Source of the DNA: Lachnospiraceae bacterium
Lineage (GTDB): Bacteria; Bacillota; Clostridia; Oscillospirales; Ruminococcaceae
Direction: 5' to 3'
DNA: 64,000 nucleotides
Assembly (NCBI GenBank): GCA_023664705.1
Contig: JAMPFE010000009.1
Location: forward strand, 46,479 to 110,478
Position 1 is the stretch's first letter. Each line of letters opens with the position of its first letter. The position numbers and the translations under genes were made by a program. This document shows, one piece after another, positions 17,076 through 24,056 of this stretch. The notes beneath the pieces are model-generated. The model was not told the DNA's origin. It made no database searches and saw only the letters and a program-made list of their open reading frames with translations.

Positions 17076-19411
17076 TCCGCCGTCACGACTATCCCGCCTT
17101 CCTCGGCGCTCACAGCCACCTTGGAGAGGGTTTTCTCGCTGTTTTCAATAAGCAGCTCGGCAATTTTGTCCTCGATGTCCGAGCGTATCACACGCCGGAT
17201 ATCGCGCCCGCCGAACTTGCCGCCGTAGGCTTTTTTCGCAATCGCGGCATACGTTTCCTCGGCAACCTCAAGCTCAAGCCCCTTCTCCCCCAGCGGCGCG
17301 CGGAGCTCCTCGAGGTTGAGCTTGGCTATCTTCGCGTAGCTCTCCTCGCTGAGCGGCGCGAACGCCACTATCTCGTCCACTCTCGCCATAAACTCGGGGC
17401 GCAGGAAATCCCGCAGGCCCTTCATCACGCGCTCGCGGCTCACGTCCTCCTGCGTTTTCGAGAACCCTATGCCGTTCATTCCTCCCGTAGAGCCCGCGTT
17501 CGAGGTCATCGCGATTATCGTGTTCTCAAAGCTTACATTTCGCCCGTGGGAGTCCGTTATCTTGCCCTCGTCAAGTATCTGCAGCAGAATGTTCATAACG
17601 TCGGGGTGCGCCTTTTCAATCTCGTCGAACAGGATAACCGAATACGGTTTTCTGCGGACGCGCTCGGTGAGCTGCCCCGCCTCGTCGTAGCCGACGTATC
17701 CGGGAGGCGAACCTATTATCTTCGACACGCTGTGCTTCTCCATATATTCGGACATATCCAGACGGATAAGCGGGTCAACCGTGTCGAACATCTCCTTCGC
17801 CAGCACCTTTACAAGCTCCGTTTTGCCCACGCCCGTCGGCCCCACGAAGATGAACGACGCGGGTCTGCGGCGATCGGAGAGCTGTATGCGGCTGCGCTTT
17901 ATCGCCTTTGCCACAAGCTCGCAAGCCTCGTCCTGCCCGATTATCTTCGCTTTCAGATTGCCCTCCAGCGCCGCCATACGCTTGAATTCGGTCTCCCGTA
18001 TCTTGTTCGCGGGAATACCCGTCCACAGCTCTATCACCTTGGACAAGTCCTCCATGCTCACATAAACGTTCTCGGCAGCCTCCTTCATGCCCTCTATCTT
18101 CTTTTCGTTCTTCGCGATAGTGGTTTTCAGCTCCGCAAGCCGCGCATAATCTATGTTGGAATCCTCGGCAAGCTCGCTCTCCTCGCGCTTCTGCGCGGCA
18201 AGCTCCAGCTTCATCTTCTCGTATTCGGTAATGCTCGCGCTGCCCAGCGACGCGCACGCGCAAGCCTCGTCCAGCAGATCGATAGCCTTGTCCGGCAAAA
18301 AGCGGTCGTTGATATATCGCTCGGAGAGCACCGCGCACATTTTCACTATATCATCACTCACGTGAACTTTATGGTGCTCCTCATAATACTGCTTTATCCC
18401 CCCCAGAACGGTCACGGTCTCCTCGATAGTGGGCTCGTTCACGGTAACGGGCTGGAAACGCCGCTCCAGCGCGCTGTCCTTTTCGATGTGCTTGCGGTAT
18501 TCGGCAAAGGTCGTCGCGCCGATGACCTGCAGCTCTCCTCTCGAAAGCGCGGGCTTGAAGATGTTCGCGGCGTTCATCGAGCCCTCGGAGTCGCCGCCCG
18601 TACCGACGAGGTTATGCACCTCGTCCACGAACAGCATAACGTTCCCCGCGTTCTTCACCTCGTCGATAAGCGACTTCACGCGGCTCTCAAACTGCCCGCG
18701 GAACTGCGTTCCCGCGACAAGCGCCGTCAGGTCGAGCAGATACAGCTCCTTGCCCTGCAGCCTGAACGGCACCTCCCCGCCCGCGAGCCTCAGCGCGATG
18801 CCCTCCGCGATAGCGGTCTTTCCGACGCCCGGCTCCCCTATCAGACAGGGGTTGTTCTTCGTCCTCCGCGAAAGTATCTGCAGCACGCGGTATATCTCCT
18901 TTTCCCGCCCTACGATAGCGTCGATCTTGCCCTCTTTTGCTCTCCGCGTAAGGTTAGTGCAGTAGGTCTCGAGGCATCTGCGCTTTTTATCGGTCTTTTC
19001 TGGCTTTTTCCGCGGCTTTTTATCCTGCGCGGTATCCTCCTTGTCGGAGCCGAACAGATTTTTCAGAAAATTCGGCATAGTGCCCGCTCCGCCGCGCTCG
19101 AACAGCACGTCCTCGTCCTTCTGCTCCTTGCCGCCGAAAACGGCGTCGTCCTCGTCCTCGTCGCTCTTTCCGCCGAACCCCATCTTTTTCAGAATATCGT
19201 CGTCAATGGGGCTGTCGCTGCCGAAAGAATTGATAAGGCTGTCGACCTCGTCCTCGGATATCCCCAGCTGCTCCAGATATTCGTTTACCTGCGGAAGCCC
19301 GAGCTCTCTCGCGCAGCCGAGGCACAAGCCCTCGCTCTTGCGCTCTCCGCCGCTCATGGTGGAAATAAATATCACAGCGGGACGCTTCTTGCATCGTGAA
19401 CACATCATCAT
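17072..19411 (-). CDS. clpE: ClpE-like AAA+ unfoldase (ClpP partner)
   Basis: 779-residue Hsp100 protein. Instead of the usual Clp_N repeats it starts with a zinc finger (MCSRCKKRP and CLGCAREL, two CxxC pairs) as in ClpE and McsA, then an acidic linker, D1 AAA (GEPGVGKTAIAEG, Walker B VLFVDEVHN), a coiled middle region, and D2 AAA (GPTGVGKTELVKVLAKE, ILFDEIEKAHPDV). NGIGF in D2 is a ClpP-docking loop of the IGF/VGF type. Start ATG 19411 follows AAAGGTGATT. It probably unfolds damaged proteins for ClpP. No ctsR or mcsB is nearby, so regulation differs from the Bacillus clpC operon. ClpC is the alternative name. Confidence 0.88.
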   Translation of the reverse strand: MMMCSRCKKRPAVIFISTMSGGERKSEGLCLGCARELGLPQVNEYLEQLGISEDEVDSLINSFGSDSPIDDDILKKMGFGGKSDEDEDDAVFGGKEQKDEDVLFERGGAGTMPNFLKNLFGSDKEDTAQDKKPRKKPEKTDKKRRCLETYCTNLTRRAKEGKIDAIVGREKEIYRVLQILSRRTKNNPCLIGEPGVGKTAIAEGIALRLAGGEVPFRLQGKELYLLDLTALVAGTQFRGQFESRVKSLIDEVKNAGNVMLFVDEVHNLVGTGGDSEGSMNAANIFKPALSRGELQVIGATTFAEYRKHIEKDSALERRFQPVTVNEPTIEETVTVLGGIKQYYEEHHKVHVSDDIVKMCAVLSERYINDRFLPDKAIDLLDEACACASLGSASITEYEKMKLELAAQKREESELAEDSNIDYARLAELKTTIAKNEKKIEGMKEAAENVYVSMEDLSKVIELWTGIPANKIRETEFKRMAALEGNLKAKIIGQDEACELVAKAIKRSRIQLSDRRRPASFIFVGPTGVGKTELVKVLAKEMFDTVDPLIRLDMSEYMEKHSVSKIIGSPPGYVGYDEAGQLTERVRRKPYSVILFDEIEKAHPDVMNILLQILDEGKITDSHGRNVSFENTIIAMTSNAGSTGGMNGIGFSKTQEDVSRERVMKGLRDFLRPEFMARVDEIVAFAPLSEESYAKIAKLNLEELRAPLGEKGLELEVAEETYAAIAKKAYGGKFGGRDIRRVIRSDIEDKIAELLIENSEKTLSKVAVSAEEGGIVVTAE

Positions 19412-19435
19412 AATAATCACCTTTTCTTTCCGTTC

Positions 19436-20464
19436 TTATGTCAAAAAATTTAAAAAATCGACCTCGTAGACCCTTTTGAAAATAAATGTGGAATCTATTG
19501 CCGTCTGATTGAACAAAATCGCGTTTCCTCCGCACAGCGACACGATAAACCTCGTCGCCAGACAGATAACGCACACCGCCACAAGCCCCTCGCACAGCCC
19601 CGCAAGCGCGCCCGCAAGCGCGTTCGCCTTGCCTATCACGGGCACCTTATTCAGCAACTTCGTCAGATTTGCGACAACGCCGAGCGCTATCGTCACTATC
19701 GAGAATATCAGTATAAAAGCGGCCGTCCGTATTATTATCAGGCAGTTCGGCTTTATCATACCGTCGATGACCGCGCCCCTTATGCTGTCCTTTGTCTCTA
19801 TCATCGTAAGAGCGAGCGCCCGCGCCGCCCCCACGCCCATAGTGTCGGAGCTTGACACCCCGCTTATTATCGGAACATATTTCCCGACCGTATCGGCAAT
19901 GTCGTTAAAGCCCTTGAAATCCTCTCTGCGCACGAGCCGGACCGCGACCGCCTGCGCGGCAACGAGCTTTCCGAGCCCGTATTTCTCGATGTCGTCCATC
20001 GAAAAATCCGCGGTCTTGGCGTTTACCGAGGTAAGGTCAATATCCTCGTCGAGCCCGACAGCCCTCAGATCCTCCGCGTCCAGCCCCGTTTTCGACAAGT
20101 CCACCTTCGACAGATCGAAAACAGCCTTTCCCGTCCCCGCGTAATCCGGGGTTATCTCCGTCACGGGCGTCCCCGCTATCTCCACCTTGTCGAAATCCAT
20201 ATCGGGAATGCCGCCCAGCCTCATGGAGCGCAGCCCCTCGTCTATCGCGCCGTCGATCTGCTCCGTAACGGTCTCTTCGATAAAATTCTCGTAAACCGCC
20301 TCGGCAATGGGTCTGCTGAATATCATAGCGCACGCGAACGCGGCAATAACGGAAACCATTCCTATTATGACCTTCGCGAAGCCGTTTTTCCAGCCCGCAA
20401 ACAAAAACCCCGCCGCGACCGCCACAATAGCCACGTCAAATACTATTGCAAATTCCTGTCCCAT
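19436..20464 (-). CDS. CvpA-family membrane protein
   Basis: 342 residues with an N-terminal pair of membrane helices (FDVAIVAVAAGFLFAGWKNG fits the CvpA start), a long extracytoplasmic region of about 150 residues rich in Asp, and C-terminal helices including VPVIGKANALAGALAGLCEG, the typical final CvpA segment. CvpA proteins are linked to colicin V production and envelope stress in enterobacteria, with unclear function here. The large insertion makes it nearly twice the usual length. It lies between DUF5711 and the clpE-like gene, 10 and 24 nt away. Confidence 0.78.
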   Translation of the reverse strand: MGQEFAIVFDVAIVAVAAGFLFAGWKNGFAKVIIGMVSVIAAFACAMIFSRPIAEAVYENFIEETVTEQIDGAIDEGLRSMRLGGIPDMDFDKVEIAGTPVTEITPDYAGTGKAVFDLSKVDLSKTGLDAEDLRAVGLDEDIDLTSVNAKTADFSMDDIEKYGLGKLVAAQAVAVRLVRREDFKGFNDIADTVGKYVPIISGVSSSDTMGVGAARALALTMIETKDSIRGAVIDGMIKPNCLIIIRTAAFILIFSIVTIALGVVANLTKLLNKVPVIGKANALAGALAGLCEGLVAVCVICLATRFIVSLCGGNAILFNQTAIDSTFIFKRVYEVDFLNFLT

Positions 20465-20474
20465 ATTACTCCCT

Positions 20475-21617
20475 TCAAAGCTCCCATCTCTGCACGGTGT
20501 TGTAGCCCAGCAGATAAGCGGAGCCGTTAAGTATCTTTACATCGGAATACACGTCGTCCAGCTCGTATGTCTTCACAGCCTCGAGCATCGAATTATAGCA
20601 CACCAGCCTGCTCCCGCTCAGAATATACAAATTCCCGCCGCACACGTCAAACGCCGTCACATCGTCGGGCGTTATCGCCGCCGCGGCCTCGAGCGCGTCC
20701 CCGTAAGCTACCGCTATCTCCCCGTTGGAGCCCGCGTCGTGGAACATTATAACGCGCACGCCGTCGGTCCCGGAGATACCCTCCACCTGCCTTGAAAACA
20801 TCGTCTCGGCAGTAACCTCGCCCGTCTGCTCGTCCAGAAGATACGCGCCGCCGCTCGTCACAACGTAAACGCCGTCGCCGCATCTCTCCAGCGAAAACGA
20901 AATATCGCTCCCTAGGTAAGTCCTCCAGCTTTCGCTCGTCGCGTTTTCAATATCCTCGATATCGAATTTCACCACGCTCGTCCTCAGCTCTCCGCCGCTC
21001 TCGCCGACCACCGCCGCGAAAAAGCTGTTGTCGTTCGGACCGAAGCTCACCTGCATTATTTTTTCATCGGGAGAAGCCCAGCGGAATATCTGCTTTCCCT
21101 CCCCGTTGAATATGTACAGATAGTTGAAATACCTCGACGACGTAGTGATCACCGCGCAGCGCTCCGTATTTCCCATCTGCGCGAAAACGATGCTGTCGTC
21201 CATCGTATTTGAAAACAGCACGTTCGTTCTCGAAAAGACCTTGAAATCAAGCCCGTTCTTGTCGAAAACAAGCGTCCTGCGGTCGTTGGAGTTCACCGCG
21301 GGGTTCTGAAAGCCGTGCTGAAAGCCCGAAAGCTCCGCTCCCACCGCGTTGTAGGTATACAGATACGTATCGGTCATCAGGTAAAAATTCTCCCCCAGCT
21401 CGCCCATTGTATACCTCGTGCTCCCCGGCAGCGACACGGGAAAGCCCCCGTCGCCCGCGTTAAGCGCCATATCCTTAAACGGAGCGATAATAGACCTCCA
21501 GTTTGCGGCGATCAGTATAACGCCCACAACGACCGCGAGGAAAATCGCTCCCCTCACCGCAAGCTTATTTCGTTTCCGCTTATTGCGGAATTTATTCATA
21601 TCATTTCGTTCGTCCAC
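20475..21617 (-). CDS. DUF5711-like membrane-anchored beta-propeller protein
   Basis: 380 residues: a basic N-terminus, one membrane helix (about residues 22-42), then a repeated beta-rich domain with WD/PQQ-like blades such as ENFYLMTDTYLYTYNAVG, GVYVVTSGGAYLLDEQTG and GGNLYILSGSRLVCYN. The blades suggest an extracellular beta-propeller attached to the membrane; I recall this as the DUF5711 family. Start is GTG at 21617 with AGGAG upstream. It leads the operon with the CvpA-like gene, so an envelope role is plausible but unproven. Confidence 0.7.
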   Translation of the reverse strand: MDERNDMNKFRNKRKRNKLAVRGAIFLAVVVGVILIAANWRSIIAPFKDMALNAGDGGFPVSLPGSTRYTMGELGENFYLMTDTYLYTYNAVGAELSGFQHGFQNPAVNSNDRRTLVFDKNGLDFKVFSRTNVLFSNTMDDSIVFAQMGNTERCAVITTSSRYFNYLYIFNGEGKQIFRWASPDEKIMQVSFGPNDNSFFAAVVGESGGELRTSVVKFDIEDIENATSESWRTYLGSDISFSLERCGDGVYVVTSGGAYLLDEQTGEVTAETMFSRQVEGISGTDGVRVIMFHDAGSNGEIAVAYGDALEAAAAITPDDVTAFDVCGGNLYILSGSRLVCYNSMLEAVKTYELDDVYSDVKILNGSAYLLGYNTVQRWEL

Positions 21618-21693
21618 AAGCTGCTCCTATAATATGTTCATCATTCCGCGCCGTGCGGAACGCCATGCGTCAATACCGTCTGTTTATCCTTAT

Positions 21694-21723
21694 ATTATAC
21701 CACATTTGCACCCGTTTCGTCAA
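21694..21723 (-). promoter_or_regulatory. Sigma-A promoter for DUF5711-CvpA-ClpE operon
   Basis: Minus-strand TTGACG (21718-21723), 18-bp spacer, TATAAT (21694-21699), about 75 nt upstream of the first start codon. Confidence 0.7.
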
Positions 21724-21750
21724 GCCCCGCGCAAAGGGCTCTGTTATGCG

Positions 21751-21966
21751 CTATCTGTGCGGATGAGCGGTAATTATCGTATAGCTCTCGGCGTTTATCG
21801 TAATAGTGCACCCCGCCGCCACGGCATAGTAATTTTTCCCTTTTTTGGTAACGACCGTCTCCTCGCGGTTGAGCCTTCTCCTGCACCAGTCGACCACCAT
21901 ATCCGTCGATCTCGGATACATATTCCGCTTTACGCGCTCTCTCCCCGCCGCCGTACAACGCAGCAA
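21751..21966 (-). CDS. DUF3781-like repeat copy (distal), possible small protein or gene remnant
   Basis: An open stretch of 71 codons nearly identical to the C-terminal domain of the TruA fusion (RERVKRNMYPRSTDMVVDWC, GKNYYAVAAGCTITINAESY, TIITAHPHR). The only available start is a TTG and there is no ribosome site, so independent translation is doubtful; it could be a decayed tandem copy. The predicted product is a basic small domain like free-standing DUF3781 proteins, whose function is unknown. Confidence 0.35.
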   Translation of the reverse strand: MLRCTAAGRERVKRNMYPRSTDMVVDWCRRRLNREETVVTKKGKNYYAVAAGCTITINAESYTIITAHPHR

Positions 21967-21987
21967 CCGCGTAAGCGCGATTATGCG

Positions 21988-22203
21988 CTATCTGTGCGGA
22001 TGAGCGGTAATTATCGTATAGCTCTCGGCATTTATTGTAATAGTGCACCCTGCCGCCACGGCATAGTAATTTTTCCCTTTTTTGGTAACGACCGTCTCCT
22101 CGCGGTTGAGCCTTCTCCTGCACCAGTCGACCACCATATCCGTCGATCTCGGATACATATTCCGCTTTACGCGCTCTCTCCCCGCCGCCGTACAACGCAG
22201 CAA
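21988..22203 (-). CDS. DUF3781-like repeat copy (middle), possible small protein or gene remnant
   Basis: Identical at protein level to the distal copy across 71 codons and in frame with truA, 7 codons beyond the truA TAG stop and before a TTG start. It lacks a ribosome site. Translation would need reinitiation or stop-codon readthrough from truA. The conservation of the reading frame may simply reflect recent duplication. Confidence 0.35.
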   Translation of the reverse strand: MLRCTAAGRERVKRNMYPRSTDMVVDWCRRRLNREETVVTKKGKNYYAVAAGCTITINAESYTIITAHPHR

Positions 22204-22224
22204 CCGCGTAAGCGCGATTATGCG

Positions 22225-23235
22225 CTATCTGTGCGGATGAGCGGTAATTATCGTATAGCTCTCGGCATTTATTGTAATAGTGCACCCTGCCGCCACGGCA
22301 TAGTAATTTTTCCCTTTTTTGGTAACGACCGTCTCCTCGCGGTTGAGCCTTCTCCTGCACCAGTCGACCACCATATCCGTCGATTTCAGATACATATTCC
22401 GCTTGACGCGCTCTCTCCCCGCCGAGGTGCAGTGCAGCTTGGGAAGATTGCTCAGCAGTATCCCGCGATAGTCCTCGTCGGTCTGCGCCTCCTCGTAGGA
22501 AACGTCGTTAAGGTACAGCCCCTCGGGCGGGAGGGTTTTCCCCGCGTAAGCGCGGTTTCCCGTCTCCAGCGCCGTGCGTATATCGTCCGGCGAGAGTCTC
22601 CCCTCGCTCGCGTAAACAAGCGTCCCCGCAACGATGCGCACCATATTGTACAGAAAGCCGTTTCCGCGTATTCTTATCTCGCAGACCCCGCCTTTCAGCG
22701 AAATATCGAGCGAATAGACCGTCCTCACCGTGGTCTTGACCCTCGACTTCCCCTCCGCGCGGCAGAACGCCGCGAAATCGTGCTCCCCGACAAGCAGCGC
22801 CGCCGCGTCGTTCATTCTCCCCATATCCAGCGGATACGGATAATGATACGCCAGCTTCTGCAGAAAAACGTCGCGCGTCGGCTTGTTGTTTATCAGATAC
22901 ACATATTCCTTGGCTTTTGCGCAGTATCTCGCGTGAAAATCCTCGTCCGCGTCCTCGCAGGACAGCACGGCGATATTGTCGGGCAGCAGCGTGTTCATTC
23001 CCTTTACAAAGCCCCCGCACGGTATCGCGCTGTCAACATGGACGTTAAAGCAGAACCGCCTCGCGTGCACTCCCGCGTCCGTCCTCGAGCAGCCGTATAT
23101 CGTCGGCGGCTCTGTTTTCAGCAGCCTCCCCAGCGTCCTCTCGACGACCTCCTGCACGGTAACGGCGTTGTCCTGCCGCTGAAATCCGTGATAATCCGCG
23201 CCGTTATACGCGATAAACACCTTTAAATTACGCAT
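22225..23235 (-). CDS. truA: tRNA pseudouridine synthase A fused to a DUF3781-like domain
   Basis: TruA isomerises uridines 38-40 in tRNA anticodon arms. Residues 1 to about 246 are a normal TruA: IAYNGADYHGFQRQ, the catalytic Asp53 in GCSRTDAGVHA, RIRGNGFLYNMVRIVAGTL and the terminal LPPEGLYL. Bacterial TruA usually ends here (about 245-250 residues). This ORF continues without a stop for about 80 residues (LLSNLPKLHCTSAGRERVKRN onward) that match the pattern of a whole free-standing DUF3781 protein. The same module is repeated twice downstream. ATG start; ecfT ends 9 nt upstream. Confidence 0.93.
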   Translation of the reverse strand: MRNLKVFIAYNGADYHGFQRQDNAVTVQEVVERTLGRLLKTEPPTIYGCSRTDAGVHARRFCFNVHVDSAIPCGGFVKGMNTLLPDNIAVLSCEDADEDFHARYCAKAKEYVYLINNKPTRDVFLQKLAYHYPYPLDMGRMNDAAALLVGEHDFAAFCRAEGKSRVKTTVRTVYSLDISLKGGVCEIRIRGNGFLYNMVRIVAGTLVYASEGRLSPDDIRTALETGNRAYAGKTLPPEGLYLNDVSYEEAQTDEDYRGILLSNLPKLHCTSAGRERVKRNMYLKSTDMVVDWCRRRLNREETVVTKKGKNYYAVAAGCTITINAESYTIITAHPHR

Positions 23236-23243
23236 TTTCTCTC

Positions 23244-24056
23244 CTATATTATCACGGGAATGCAGTTCAGTACGATTATCCCCGCAAACAGCGCCAGCAT
23301 CACCGCTATCGCGATATAGTCCCTCGGCGCGGTCTTAAGCTGTCTCATGCGCGTTCTTCCCTCTCCCCCGCGATAGCATCGGCACTCCATAGCCGTCGCA
23401 AGCTCGTTCGCTCTCTTGAACGCCGAAACGAACAGCGGTATCAGCACGGGCACCAGCGACTTCGCCTTTTTCATCAGCCCGCCCGTATCGAGCTCCGCGC
23501 CGCGCGCCTTCTGTGCGGACATGATCTTGTCCGTCTCCTCGATAAGCGTCGGTATAAACCTCAGCGCTATCGTCATCATCATCGAAAGCTCGTGAACGGG
23601 GAACCTCACCTTTTTCAGCGGCGACAGCAGCCTTTCGATAGCGTCCGTCAGCATTATCGGCGACGTCGTATACGTCAGCAGCGACATGCCGATAATAAGC
23701 GCGGGTATGCGCAAAAGTATAAACAGCGTCGTCCGTATGCCCTCGGGGTATATCGAGATTATCCACCACTTGAAAAGCGGCTCCTCGCCCGAAATAAACA
23801 AAAGGTTCAGCACGCCCGTAAACAGCATAAGCGGCAAAATAGGCTTTATGCTCTTCAGTATCATTATCAGCTTTATTCCCGAAAGCAGATAGCATATCAC
23901 CATAAACAGCATACCCGCCAGCAGCCCCGTAAACGTCTGAGAGCTGAAAAGTATCACCAGATACAATATATCCAGCAGCAGCTTCACGCGGCTGTCCATC
24001 CTGTGAATTACGGACTTCCCCGGGAAATACTGCCCAATCGTAATATCCTTTATCAT
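23244..24056 (-). CDS. ecfT: ECF transporter transmembrane protein EcfT
   Basis: 270-residue membrane scaffold of group II energy-coupling factor vitamin transporters. The N-terminus GQYFPGKSVIHRMDSRVKLL is typical, followed by membrane helices and the coupling helices with SAQKARGAELD and AMECRCYRGGEGRTRM, the positions of the two Ala-Arg-Gly-type motifs that seat in the ATPases (the second is degenerate). It overlaps the ecfA stop by ATGA coupling. Substrate-binding S components are encoded elsewhere. Confidence 0.93.
   Translation of the reverse strand: MIKDITIGQYFPGKSVIHRMDSRVKLLLDILYLVILFSSQTFTGLLAGMLFMVICYLLSGIKLIMILKSIKPILPLMLFTGVLNLLFISGEEPLFKWWIISIYPEGIRTTLFILLRIPALIIGMSLLTYTTSPIMLTDAIERLLSPLKKVRFPVHELSMMMTIALRFIPTLIEETDKIMSAQKARGAELDTGGLMKKAKSLVPVLIPLFVSAFKRANELATAMECRCYRGGEGRTRMRQLKTAPRDYIAIAVMLALFAGIIVLNCIPVII

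Larger units (their letters stand above)
21744..22440 (-). repeat. Three-copy 237-bp tandem repeat carrying DUF3781-like domain
   Basis: The same unit begins at 21744, 21981 and 22218 (TTATGCGCTATCTGTGCGG on the plus strand), an exact 237-bp (79-codon) period. The first two units differ at only a few positions; the third is identical to the second for about 170 bp and then diverges where it joins the truA coding sequence. Because the period is divisible by three, all units are in frame with truA, separated by TAG stops. This explains the 600-nt stretch between truA and the DUF5711 gene. Confidence 0.95.

Noticed and set aside
21695..22360. 221-codon alternative frame reading through all three 237-bp repeats on the minus strand
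   Set aside because: It exists because the period is a multiple of three; the DUF3781-like frame is the one matching a recognisable protein pattern and continuous with truA.
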